Assembly: GCA_014706385.1 (NCBI GenBank)
Contig: JACGZH010000005.1
Location: 868,001-932,000 of the forward strand
DNA: 64,000 nucleotides
Reading direction: 5' to 3'
Source: Phaffia rhodozyma
Lineage: Eukaryota; Basidiomycota; Tremellomycetes; Cystofilobasidiales; Mrakiaceae
The position numbers and the translations under genes were made by a program. How positions within the stretch are numbered: the stretch's first letter is position 1; the number at the start of each line of letters is the position of its first letter. Positions 34,126-45,495 of this stretch are shown here, in pieces. Below the pieces are notes generated by a model. The model was given only the letters and a program-made list of their open reading frames with translations, was not told where the DNA came from and ran no database searches.

Positions 34126-36877
34126 GCTGTTGCTGTTGTGAATTTGGTAGAGGACGTTGGACTTGAACGGGATTACCGTTTGGTCCCATCCCAGCTAGAG
34201 GCGCCGCATAAGATGGAGGAGGGGGTCCCCGCTCGGATCGTTCACGATCTCGCACCTCTCCATTTCCGGAAGGTCCTCCTCGAGATGGCCCACTAGGAGC
34301 CGGCTGTTGGATAGGAGACGGAGGTGCTCTGTCCCGATGTTGCATGGTATCCGCCGGGATCGATATCGGTCGGTGTTCCTTTTCGAGCTGAGCCTTCTGA
34401 GCACCATACTGAGGTGTCTTGACCGGTGTCTCGGCCGAGCGCAAAGCAGGTCGATTCGGATTCTTCAGGTCCTCCTTCTTAGTTAGACTCGTTCGCTTCA
34501 CAGCTGGCGAAGCAGATGTGCTGTTTGTCATCAAGCTCTTTGCCAAGTTTCCTGCTGGTGTTCCTTTCGAAACAGGCGCATTCGCTTTTTCGGCCGCCGC
34601 GGCAGAGGCAGTCTCGACCCTCCCCTTCTCTCCAGATTCACCTCCTGCTGCCATTCCTGCTTTGTCACTCTCTCTCTCCTTCGGGGTTATCGGGTTAGTT
34701 GGCTTGTTAATGATGCTGAGGTACCAGAACATGAGATTCGAGATGAGGACTTGTTCGTAGAGGGGCCGTCGAGGATTTGCAAGTTTAATGTGACTCAGTC
34801 GGTAAACCGCTCGCTCGACGTTGATGGGATACCGAGAAAAGTTGGTCTGTGGAGGGAATGAGCCAGGTGAGCTTGGCGAAGCAGGTACTTTGGTTTTGAG
34901 GAGAGCGGCGGCAGCAAGACGGCCATCCCCTGCGTTCACAGAAGAAGGAGGTTCCTCGTGGTTCTTTTTCTTACTTCCAAACAACGAAAGGAAACCTTTT
35001 TCCTTCTCGTTCGAACCCTGTTGTTTTGTTGTTACAACCCATCTAGATTGTTAGTACGAGAAAAAGTGAGAACGAGACTAACAAACGGGGTATTTACCTT
35101 GGACTTGTCCTTCTTTTTGTCTCCTTTCTTTGAGAAAAATCCACCTTTCTTTTCCTTCTCTTTTTCTTTCGAGCCCAAGCTGTTGACGGATGTGGTTGAG
35201 CTGTTCACGCTCAGGTAACTGTCTCTGCTGTCAACCCTCTCTACCTCGATGGGCTTGCGCGGCTCAGGCTCGGATTTTTCGGATAGGACTGTAGTTACAG
35301 GCGCAAACATGGGCGCAGTTTGCGAGGCTGGACCAAGTTCGGAGTAAGGGTTTGCGACTATAGGCGACGTTGGTGAGATTTGAGAGGGTTCTGGGGAGTG
35401 AGCTCCGGTTCCCGATTCGGCGCTGGGCTCGGAATTGATAGATGATTGTGAAGAGGAGTGGTGAGTGTATATGGCCGGGATATTGGGAGGCGACGGACTT
35501 AGAGATCTATCATGGTGAGAATCGGATGTCGTCTCGGGAGATACTGATCGGTCGGCGATCAGGATAGAGTCTCGTTCGTAAGAGTTATAGATAGCATATG
35601 GGTCCGAAGACGAGGTCGAGATCGGGCGTTCTTGAGGAGACGTGCTGTCTTCACCAAGAGGTCTTGATATGCTCTCATCCGTTCGGTGATCGCCCTCTGA
35701 AGAGGGCGGTGATGTAGAATCCGACTGGTTCAGAGCGTTCTCGCCCACCAAATGTGCCGTCCGTCCTCGTCTGGAAGGACCGAATCGATGAGCGGCGTCA
35801 CCTTCCATGCCCGCTTTACGAATCTTTGTTCGAGCCGTTCGGCGAATCAACGAAGGACCTGTTCGAACAGCTAGAACAGGAGCGTCACCTTCGTCGAAGT
35901 TGGCATCATTGATACCATCGACGTCGGCTAGATAGGGAATCACGCGAAAACAAGCGGCAGAATCAATACAATATCAGCAAGAGCGGCCTGACAGGAAGAG
36001 ATCGAGGCGCGTATGTGTCTCTTCGAAAAGAAAGAGCTGGACAAAATCAATACGCACGTCCATGACCAGAATTGATACTCCAGCTTCGCCTAAGCATACT
36101 TCTCAGTTTTGAAGGATCATCGCTCTTGGCGGCCTCATCGGCCATTTCTTCCAGCATCTGTAGATCCATCAATGAAACCTCCTGTTCTTGTTCTGTCCCA
36201 GATGGCGAACTATAGATTGACGAGCGTTTTCTGAGGTGATCCTGGATGACCGGTACCTTCTCGTTCTCGACTCCGTCGTTCGGCCGGGGAGTATATTGTC
36301 TGGAAAGCATCGACTTCTTTCTCGCCAAGCTGGACCGATGAGAAGCCTGTCGGTTAAAAGGAGAGCTTGGCGAGTGCTCAGTGGACTGGGGAACAACAGA
36401 ATCCGATTCTTTGGTCGCCGCGGCTTCTTGAGCGTGGGCATGGGCATGCTCTTTGAGGAACGCTCGGAACTCTCCAGGAGCAAGCTCAGGATGTAGATGG
36501 GCAGGCACCCAGAACAAGTGAGACGTATCTTCCTCCTCGTCATCTTCTTCAGGAAAGGCAGAGCTGGTAGAACTGGCGATGGTCCGATGGGCCAAGGGAG
36601 GACTGGTAGCAAGGATTTGTTCACTGCTCCCATGGCCACCAATGCCCATTCCCATCCTTAGTGCCGCCGCGTTTTCCAGGTCGTTCTGTGTCGGCGGCAG
36701 ATCCGGATCGAACCCTGCCATCTGTCCGGCCTGGGAGCCAGACCTCCGTCGCATAGACCGAACGGAGGTCATTTCACGTTCAATCTCTGAGCTGGTCGTT
36801 GGGGATGGAGGGAGCACCCTGGTAGGACTCCTTGGCTGAGGAGGAGGGCTAGTAGGAATCGTGATCGAGAGCGACAT
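33254..36877 (-). CDS. ZDS1: ZDS1/ZDS2-type regulator of PP2A(Cdc55) with Zds C-terminal domain
   Basis: Three exons, 36058-36877, 35098-35927 and 33254-35017, encode about 1137 aa. Exon 1 includes HLFWVPAHLHPELAPGEFRAFL, the conserved N-terminal ZDS motif. Exon 2 is Ser/Pro-rich and disordered, ending in a Lys-rich segment. Exon 3 encodes NFSRYPINVERAVYRLSHIKLANPRRPLYEQVLISNLMFWYL, the Zds_C domain, which in yeast binds Cdc55/PP2A and controls mitotic entry and exit. The roughly 500 residues after it are Pro/Gly/Gln-rich with a 29-Gln run. The Zds_C domain therefore lies in the middle of the protein, whereas in yeast Zds1 it sits at the C-terminus. The tail is a lineage-specific extension. 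Confidence 0.88.
34052..34138 (-). repeat. CAA/CAG trinucleotide tract encoding 29 Gln
   Basis: The tract is nearly pure CAA on the minus strand (TTG on plus), with two CAG codons near its N-terminal-coding end. It is translated in frame within the ZDS-type gene between PNS and RLSN. The 87-bp simple repeat is likely length-variable. Confidence 0.93.
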
Positions 36878-39003
36878 GACAGATTTTGTACGGATGCCGA
36901 AAGGAAGGGCAAGAAGGCTCTTGGGCGAGAAAGAAGATTGCTAAATCTAGATGAAGAAAGCGAAGAGAAAGAGTCAGTTTGGTATGATGGCGAGTGAAAG
37001 TGAGGAAGAAATGTCGTTGGTTGTTGAGCAGTTTTGCATTGGAACGGAAACTTGGTGTTGAATCCAGAACGGAAAAGAGAATGAGTTGGATGAAAAGAGA
37101 TTGCATATCGGTCTTGGCTTTCGGTAGCATACACCTCTGATTATTCCTTTTCAAATATCCATGCTGGCCTTATCCCAACCATATCCTTTCCTTCTTTCTC
37201 AGTGCTTCTTCCTTTAGGTGTTCTGACAATGCAGAAGAAAAGAGACAGAGAAGACGAAAGAAACCCCCAAAAAGCACGACATAGAACAAAGAGATCTATG
37301 GCAAAACAGCCTGGAGACTGACCTTGAAGCAAGCTTTCTCTTCTTTTTCTTCTTATTTTCTCTCCCAAACAATCCCACTATTCTACTAGATTTGGAGAAG
37401 AAAAGGATTGATAGAGAAAACCCGAAAGAGGACTCTATAGATAAGCTGAGCTGAAGAGAAAGGATGAGAAGAAGACAAACGAGATCCCTCTTGGGATTAT
37501 CGATTGTAAACGGCAGCCGACCAGCCGGAGAAAGGCATTGTGGGTTGGTTACGGAATTACCAAATAAGTGGTTACACGGCTTGGCGCACAGTCCCACAGC
37601 TGTGCTTTCATGGTTACTTTCCGCTTGAGAACACCTATCAACGCCAGACGGACCATCAAAACAAACTGCAGACCTGAGCGGGCTGGTTTAGGATGACCAA
37701 GAGGATCTGACGATATGAAGAGAAGATCTTCTGCGAGAGTTTGAAATGATTCATATACATATGAGCGTGGCTAGCAAGCTGGCGCTCTTGATTTTCTCTC
37801 GCTTCCTTCCCTTGCTTCTTTTTCTTTTTTTCTTTCTCTCTCCTGGCTACTCATCCCTAACCTGCTGCTCTTGTCTGAGCCTCTCTTCTGTTCTCTGCAG
37901 TGATAATGATGTCCTTACTGACTTTCATCATGCCGTTGAGTCCGAATATATGCACTGAAAGATAACGTTACCTAGCGACGGACTTCCGAGTGAATATGAG
38001 ATAACACAGAGTCAAAGAAGGCTGCTTGTCGAACGCAGAGGTAATCAATACCTGAATCGAGCTAGACTAACCGATGCTGACTCTTTCGATGGGCTTCACA
38101 TCTTGCTGGAGATCGTCCTCATGTGTTGGTTTCCCCTCTGACGATATCGGGTTTCTTTTTCTCCTTCTCCATCGTCAGGTTGTCTGCGTATAGTCTTTAC
38201 ATTCGATCACCTTTGTGTTCCACGTTCGCAATGCGTTCTACGTGTTTACTTGCCAGTCTTTCTGCTGTCGCGCCCTCTTTTGCTCTGCTTGTCTGCGAGC
38301 CTATTCGTTTGTCTGCTTGAACTACTGTCACATAGCTCTTCTCCTCGTATCAATCCGTTATCTACAAGATGCCTTGAAGGATGGTGGCATTCAGCATTAC
38401 CGGATGCAGAGCCGGCCTTCAGAAGCGCACATACATATCTATGTTATACATGGCGATGTCGCTTGAATGCACTCTCTTCCTCATTGGATCGCAAGCAATC
38501 TAGAAGCAGACGTTGTTCCTTCTTCCCGAGCATGTATATGTGAATAAGACGACCATCAACTATCGGCAAAGTATTTCAAGACATGTCCGTCATCTGCCCG
38601 TCAAATCAGTGCCGAAACCGATCAAGCAGCACCCATACTTCTCAACATCTGCTCGATGAGAGCTCATAACCGGGGTCCAAACGCTCGTTATTCATCGACC
38701 CGGTGAGTAGGCGACCATCTCTTCACTGTTCAAGTCAGATATGAGCGGACGGGTCAATCAAATGAGGATGCGCAGCAGGAACACGCCCGCTACAGTCTCC
38801 TTGCTTTCCCGCCCTCATCTATTCGCTCTCACAATCGTTCTTCGTTCGCCTCCCATCTTTCTCGCCTTCACATCCTCTCATCCATCCATTGTCAAGCTCT
38901 TCGTCACACATTCCATCCTCCTAGGGTATCCCCTGACTTTCTCTTTTGTGTAGAACGAGTACACCACTTTTTTCTTTTCTGAAACTTAGAGATCATCCTC
39001 AAA
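36878..39003. other. 2.1 kb divergent intergenic region, ZDS / VPS74
   Basis: This is the longest gene-free stretch of the window. Open frames on either strand are short, low-complexity (Ser/Phe/Leu/Cys) and match no family I know. The first part (36890-37140) is probably the ZDS 5' UTR. 37800-37920 and 38110-38300 are pyrimidine-rich, and 38780-39000 is the C/T-rich VPS74 promoter and 5' UTR. A non-coding RNA cannot be excluded, but nothing identifies one. Confidence 0.55.
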
Positions 39004-40673
39004 ATGTCCTCTGGTCTGTCCCGAAGGAGAGGTGCCCCCCAGTCGTCTACATACGACGATGAGGATTCGACCGCTGGATCGCCCACGGACGCTTCCAGGT
39101 CTTCGTCAACCGGGCCTTCGTCTAACCTACACGAGCGTGGAGGCAACCGAGTGAACCAATCCTCTAGACTCGTCCCGTCAACCGCCGGAGGTTCAATGGA
39201 AGGCAGAGGAAAGATTGCGTTTGATCCAAGGGACTTTGAAGATGGCGGAGAAAGCAAGGAGGTTCCCAAGTTGACATTGCTGGAGGAAGTTTTGCTGCTC
39301 GGGTTGAAGGACAATCAGGTTAGCATCTTTGTTTCTTTGATATCTGACTCTCTTCTCGTCACACGGGAATGCTTTTTTTTCCTTCTCCTCTTCCTTCTTC
39401 ATATAGGACTACCTATAGATCTTTTCTCTTGTCCTTGAGGACACGATGAAAAGTTGACATGACAAGCTGACATTTAAACTTTCTTCTTTCGCCTTCTTGC
39501 ATCTTGACTGTCGTGATGTTCCATAAACAAAGGGGTATACATCTTGGTTTAATGGTATGTATATAACTGTTTCCGGCATGCTTCCTGTGCATTCCGTTCT
39601 TTCTCTCTACTCCATAACACTCCTATTGTCTATCTGAGGACATTTCTGACAAGCCATTTTCACGATTTTCTCCCCTCAGATAACATTTCGTATGCCCTCC
39701 GAGGGTGTATCATCCTTGAACTCGCTCTTCGTCGTAGGATCGCTATGGTCAAAGACCCAAGCCGAAGGCGACTCCCACTGGGGGACAGGTTGATCGAGGT
39801 CATCGATGACAGGCAAACCGGTGAGACCATCCTGGATGAAGCGTTGAAGATGATGAAATCTAGTGAAAAGTATGGAGTGGCTGCCTGGGTGGACTTGATG
39901 AGTGGTAGGTCTTCCGGATTTTCTTTTCATTTGTTTGTTCACAGAAAGAGAGAACAATATATTCTGACGACACTTTATTCTTCTGTTCTTCAGGCGAGAC
40001 TTGGAACGTCATGAAGATTGGATACCAGCTTAAGCAGGTTAGAGAACGATTGGCCAAAGGATTGGTCGACAAGGGAGTCCTTCGAACGGAGAAGCGAAAC
40101 TTTTTGTTGTTTGACATGGCAACCCATCCAGTGGCGGATGCTAAAGTCAAGGAGGATGTCATGCGACGGACGCTCTATTTCCTCACGACGAAGACCTCTG
40201 CCTTGCCGAGAGAATCCCGGTTACCAGCGGATGTGAAGTACCGAACAACCCGAGCGGTGTGCCTGTGCTGTGCTGCTTATGCTGCGAACGTGCTTGAGAA
40301 CGCTCTCCTCAGACTTGACTATGACGCTAGGGAGGCTGCGTTCGCCCGGTGTGACGATGTCCTTGCCGAATTTTGCACTTGGCCGTTTGGAGTGATGGGT
40401 GTCACCGGTGGAGGGCTTGGTTCGAACGGATCAGGAGTCCCGGTCGGTGGCGTGGCTGGTGGAGGAGGAAGGAGGAAACAGAGCAGCCAGTCCGGGGCAA
40501 ACCAAAAGGAGATCATCTCTGAGATGGTCAGAGAGGTGAAAAGGGAGATGTCTACTGGCGCTCAGGTTTCGGACGGACCGGGCGGCGGTGAAGGGGCTGC
40601 CATTGAGGATCTTTCGTTCGAGGTCGTTGCTACTGTGCTCGAGGTTTTCTCGCGCATGGACTCTCTTCTTTAG
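39004..40673 (+). CDS. VPS74: Golgi PI4P-binding protein VPS74 (GOLPH3)
   Basis: Four exons, 39004-39318, 39533-39554 (22 nt), 39680-39904 and 39994-40673, encode about 413 aa. The family core is clear: [108 protein letters not shown] and RTTRAVCLCCAAYAANVLENAL. VPS74/GOLPH3 binds PI4P and the cytosolic tails of glycosyltransferases and keeps them in the Golgi through COPI. The N-terminal 70 residues are Ser/Arg-rich and disordered. A Gly-rich insertion (GGGLGSNGSG, VAGGGGRRKQ) interrupts the C-terminal helical part and makes the protein longer than the usual 300-345 aa. Confidence 0.95.
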
Positions 40674-41666
40674 AACATTCATCCCTCTCATTCGAAATAT
40701 GGATTGACTTTCTGCTCTCAGCCATGCCTCTATGTCTGCCCGCGTTGAATCCTCCATCATTCCTGTTTCTCCTCCCTACTGGACATCGTCTCTCTGTTCG
40801 GCCTCTCTTCCTTTCTCCTTCGATACCACCCCTCACTTGGCTTCATCCCTCCAGAACTTACAACATGGTCATCATCCGAGCTCCTTCTCGCCTGGTTTTC
40901 TGGCCATGAGATTTAATTGGCGGATGTCGTATTAGAAGCCCGACTTCCTTGCTCACTACGTGCTCACTTCCGTAGATACCCTCGTTCAGACCTCTTCCCC
41001 CTTCCCCTTCCCATCTACCTTTCCTTCTCTTCTCCACACCCCTTTCAGACCTTGGTTCTTCATAAAATGATCATTCGCTTCTCTATTACTCTGTGAAAGT
41101 CTATAATTATCTTCAGCTGCAAGGTTTCCTACATACATGAAGCTTTTGACTGCTTTTTTCTTCTTCTTTCTCCCTTACTCTTTCCTTGCTACTTCCGGTA
41201 CTTCTTCATTATAAACTTTGTGTTTGAACCAACGTTCAGTTATTGTAATCGGCGTGATCAATGCTTTGTTTTCACCTTCCATCATTTGGGTCTCTCGGCC
41301 AGGTGAGATTCTTCTTGATCATAGTATCTTACAATGGAACAAGCCATCGGTCCGTGAAAAGTCGACCGAAACAAAGAAGCTAGATCCATACAAGGAAAGA
41401 ATCAAGTAAACAGACCAAACAGAGAATGAATGATAAACAAATCGAAGCATCTTGTCGCCTATACTTTTTCAGTTATCCCGATTTGAACGACCCTTCATGG
41501 ATTTCACTTAGCTCGGGTCTCTTCCGTTCCACATGGGTGTTCCGCCACGTCGCGACTGACCATCTTGAGCCATCTGTTCGATACAGAACCTCCTTTCCTT
41601 CTATCCGACTGAAGGAAACGTACGAATGCTAGTGCTGATACTTTCAATCTGACCGCCGCTGCTGAG
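40674..41666. other. Intergenic region, VPS74 3' flank / P450 promoter
   Basis: About 1 kb with no supported gene. The left half is strongly C/T-rich (40980-41050, 41150-41200). The right half is mixed sequence before the P450 start. Confidence 0.55.
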
Positions 41667-44600
41667 ATGTATATCCTATACCAATCCATCATCAGCAAGA
41701 TCATCATCCCATTAGCATTCGTCCTTGGTCTGTCGTATTTGATTCATCTGGCGACCTCCTCAATCCCATGGTCTACTATCGCCTGGACTGTTCTCTCCAT
41801 CGTTGTGGTCTTCTCTTGGTTGAAAAAACGGAAAGCAGAAGATTCAAACGAATCTATCGCCCGACCAGTTCCAAGGGTTGAATACGGATCTTGGCTCAAT
41901 TGGAGTCTGGTCAATGAGTTGGTTAATTCGGATGACACCATTTTTGGAAGCTTGGCCGTGTTTCAAGACGTAATGGACAAATGGGGCAAGACCTGTAATC
42001 TGAGGCTACTAGGAGAGAACTCGGTAGGAACAATCTTGGAGTCTGAAAGCCATTCAAATGGCGTAAGAAGGGTTCGAGACGAGCGCTGATTTATTTTTGA
42101 GTTGCATTGCTCGCTCTTGGTCCGACGGTAGATTCTTACAGCTGACCCGATGTTGGCCAAGTTCATCATGGTCGATAGATTCGATAATTTTCACAAGGGT
42201 AACTTTGGGAGACTGTTCTGATCGTGCTACTCCGCTGATATACATGGCTGATGAGATATGATACGATACGATATGATTCTGCGCATAATATTCCCAGGTC
42301 CTAAATTATTCGAGCGCCTTGAATCGTTCCTCGGTAGCGGGATCTTCAATTCTGATGGAGAAAACTGGACCAAAGTGAGGCGCTTGGGTTTCTTCAATAT
42401 GGAAAGCATATGCTAGACTGATGGCCCTTGTTTCATCCTTCGAAACCCATCTTATAAAGTTTCGAGTGAGTCTTTACTCGCTCCATATGCACGCATATCA
42501 GCATACATCACCAACCACCTTCTTTACATAAAAGCATTTGATGCGGCCTCACTTTACGAGAGCGAAGATAGGCGACTTATCATTGTTTGAACCTCAAGTT
42601 GATCTCGCGGTGAAACGAATTATCGCTCATCGTGATTCCAGAGAACCATTCAATATCCAGGTGTGATATCCGGGCCTTACCCAAATCGTTTCCATACAAG
42701 TAGATATCTTTCCAATAGCTGATCAGTTGCTCTTGATTTTTTGTCATCCTGGCATCTCTTTTGGAATTTCATTGAACAGGGCATATTTCAGAAGCTGACG
42801 TTTGAGAGCTCAACCGTTTTCCTGATGGGGTGGCAGTCTGATCAACCAGATGAAGAGAGAGAAATCATGCTGGATGCTTTCAGCCAAGGTACGTCTCTGC
42901 ACTTCGCGCTCTTCTCTTTTCCGTGTTTGCTCAATCTAGCCATTCGAACTGATGGTCAGCATCAACCCATCTTTCTTTTGCATTTGGTCATCAGCTTTTG
43001 ACGAGGCTCAAGTAAGTTGCTCTTGTATCAACCTTTGGATAGGTTAGCCGGCTGAATTGAATCATACGACATTCGAACGATCACCTCCAGGCCACCATAC
43101 TCCGACGGATCCGAGTTGGAACCCTTTGGCCACTCTTGGAGCTTCCATTTTCTCATACCAACAAGCCAATGACAACAATTCGATCATATTTGATGCCTCC
43201 GATCATGAGATCAATTCGACGGAGGCAGGAGCGAGAAAGAAGAAATCAAACAATGTCGCCAGCGGAAATGAGTGAAGATGATCATTCGGAGCGAACATCG
43301 TTATTGGATCAATTGGTAGAGATCTACGACGGTCAGTAGAGTCATATGCTCGGATCGACATCCTTTAGTATTCCTATCGTCGCGCCTTGTGGGTTTGTGT
43401 ACTTACCAACTGCTCTTCTTGCTTTGGGATATGCCAGATGGGCATGTGATCATGTGCCATTTGTTGAATGTTCTACTAGCCGCTCGAGACACTGTATGCT
43501 CATTACCTTCTCAAAAATCCTTGTCTTTGAGACATTCGTTGACCCGTTTTCCGATGCTTGATTTGTTTTCTGGTAGACATCATCCCTTCTCACATCTTCG
43601 ATCTATGTTCTGTCCCAAAATCCCAAAATTCTAAAGAGACTTAGAGATGAAATCAAAGATTTACCATCCTGCGAAGCCGATGGGTTGACGCGGAACCATA
43701 TAGGAGACATCAAATATCGTAAGGAGCTTTTTCAATCTTAACGCTCGCCTGATCTGTTTGTCTTGATTCCTGATGATTTCTTTGATATCTTAGTTCGCGC
43801 CTTTTTGGACGAAGTCTTACGCTTATATCCACCTGCACCCATTAAGTACGTTCATAGAAACTTTTCTCGGACATCTGCAATATAGTTTACCCATATTTTT
43901 TCTTACCTCTCGGTCGACAAATCTAGTATCCGGAGATCGATCGGTTCATGTATCTTGCCAGCGACGTCGATCAGCCCAGAACCTTTGTATATGCCGTACG
44001 TCATTTCTTGTTTCATTCTACTTTGTCTTAACCCTACTTGCTGCGCTACAGAGACTCTTCCTGAAGATGTATTCGCTCTCTCTTCGCTGGCTTCTCGAAG
44101 TCCAAAGACATCCATCATTTCAGCTCCTTTCTCGTTTCATCGATCTACGGAACTCTGGGGTCCTACAGCGCTTGACTTTGATCCTGATCGATGGTTGAGG
44201 AGTGATCCGAGGCTCGCAGAATATTATCTCAAGAGCCCTTTCATCTTCCAACCATTTAACGTCGTTCGTTCCTTGTCACTTTGTCTTTATCAAGCGTTGG
44301 GTGATCTTCTTTCGAAGCTGAAATACGTTGGACTGATCTGTTCTAACTGCTGTACCGCATCGATGCTGGACTGAAACCGATATTTGCTGCATTTAAATAC
44401 AGGGACCGAGGATTTGTTTGGGTCAACAATACGCTTACACACTATCCTCTTTAACTCTCGTCCGGTTTCTTCAATCCCTTCCCTCCTCTTCAGCCGATGT
44501 ATCGTTCTCGATAAATCTTGATAGGTCGGAAGATCATCATCCGGTTGGTTTCATGCAGACGAAAAAAGTCAACGAGACGTTAAAAGAAGAGGTCTTGTTC

Positions 44601-44693
44601 TCGACAGAGTTTGTGCTTTTCGTCAAGGGCGGACTTTGGGTAACGTTAAACGATGAGCCGAATATAGGTGATATTATAAACGATACGTTCTGA
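41667..44693 (+). CDS. Cytochrome P450 (CYP52/CYP63-like)
   Basis: Heme-thiolate monooxygenase with an N-terminal membrane anchor (MYILYQSIISKIIIPLAFVL and a second hydrophobic segment). After splicing the reading runs GPKLFERLESFLGSGIFNSDGENWTK, RPHFTRAKIGDLSLFEPQ, GIFQKLTFESSTVFLMGWQ, AFDEAQATILRRIRVGTLWPLLELPF, NVLLAARDTTSSLL (I-helix, AARDT), FLDEVLRLYPPAP (ExxR), FDPDRW and PFNVGPRICLGQQYAY (FxxGxRxCxG heme motif). All catalytic motifs are intact, so it is not a pseudogene. About 12 exons. The DGENW and RPHFTR blocks resemble alkane/fatty-acid hydroxylases (CYP52, CYP63), but the substrate is unknown. A stretch before HRSTELWGP (TLPEDVFALSSLASRSPKT) looks longer than usual. The gene stands alone, with no partner reductase or biosynthetic cluster nearby. 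Confidence 0.87.
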
Positions 44694-45495
44694 TGTCTTG
44701 TCCTATTTCTACAAGTCGATGACGGATTTCTATGCAAAACAAAGGAGCTGAAGATTGCCAACCTTAGAGTCGTATAGAACAACACACTTGAAAAAAAATT
44801 GCAACGGCAGAGACTAAAACATAGATATAGTGACTGTGAGATATGTTACAAAAATGATGTACGTATCGAACACATTCAAGAGGAAGGGCGCGGAACACAT
44901 GATCGGAAGATATTTCAAGACACCACAAGTAGTAAGGAACAAAGTACAGAACGAACAATGATGAGAGGTGACGATGGAACTTGGATAGAGGTTGCAAAGC
45001 CATGAGTTAAGCCCTTTCTTTGCGTACCATTAGCCAAGACTTCTTAGAAAGCCAATGAGGAATTTATAATTTAGGGAAAGAATAGAACGAGAGGTTCCAA
45101 GGACATGACATCAAGTAGAACTTTCTAGCCACCGAATTTCTTTCTGTCTTCAAGATTTATCAGAACATATATGTCAGATCATATTGGCGAGCAAACAATG
45201 TCACGATCGCAGCGAAAGCTCGACGTCCGAGAGATAAGATCAATGGAGTTATAATGGAGTTGAAATGGTGAATTGGGGCAGTCTCGGTGAGCGTATGACG
45301 AGGGCGCAAGAAACATGTGGCGGCTCGAATCACGTGCGCTGGAACAGGTAAACGCGTCTGTTTGTCCAAATGACGCGTCTTGAAAACGCGTGTTCGCGAC
45401 GCGTCTATATGACGATTATCAATAAACTAATCGTTTCCTATTTTATCTCCCTCCCAACAAGTCCGACCGTTTCTTTCATCAAAGAAGAAGAAAAG
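44694..45495. other. Intergenic region, P450 3' flank / CTF18 promoter
   Basis: 802 bp with no supported gene. Its right end carries four ACGCGT boxes, listed separately. Confidence 0.6.
45352..45405. promoter_or_regulatory. Cluster of four MluI cell-cycle boxes upstream of CTF18
   Basis: ACGCGT occurs at 45352-45357, 45373-45378, 45386-45391 and 45399-45404. Four copies lie in 53 bp, 92-144 bp upstream of the CTF18 ATG. The copies at 45372-45379 and 45398-45405 extend to the palindrome GACGCGTC. This is the established MBF recognition core for G1/S-expressed replication genes. The function here is inferred. Confidence 0.75.

Noticed and set aside
34027..34296. Plus-strand poly-Val frame across the TTG repeat
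   Set aside because: It is the antisense reading of the 29-Gln tract, with no independent support.
37746..38540. Plus-strand frames rich in Ser, Phe, Leu and Cys in the ZDS-VPS74 interval
   Set aside because: They come from pyrimidine-rich DNA, lack any domain, and cannot be extended by phase-consistent splicing.
41667..44693. The P450 as a possible pseudogene, because the raw frames are broken many times
   Set aside because: Every interruption can be explained by a GT-AG intron with matching phase, and the I-helix, ExxR and heme motifs are intact after splicing.
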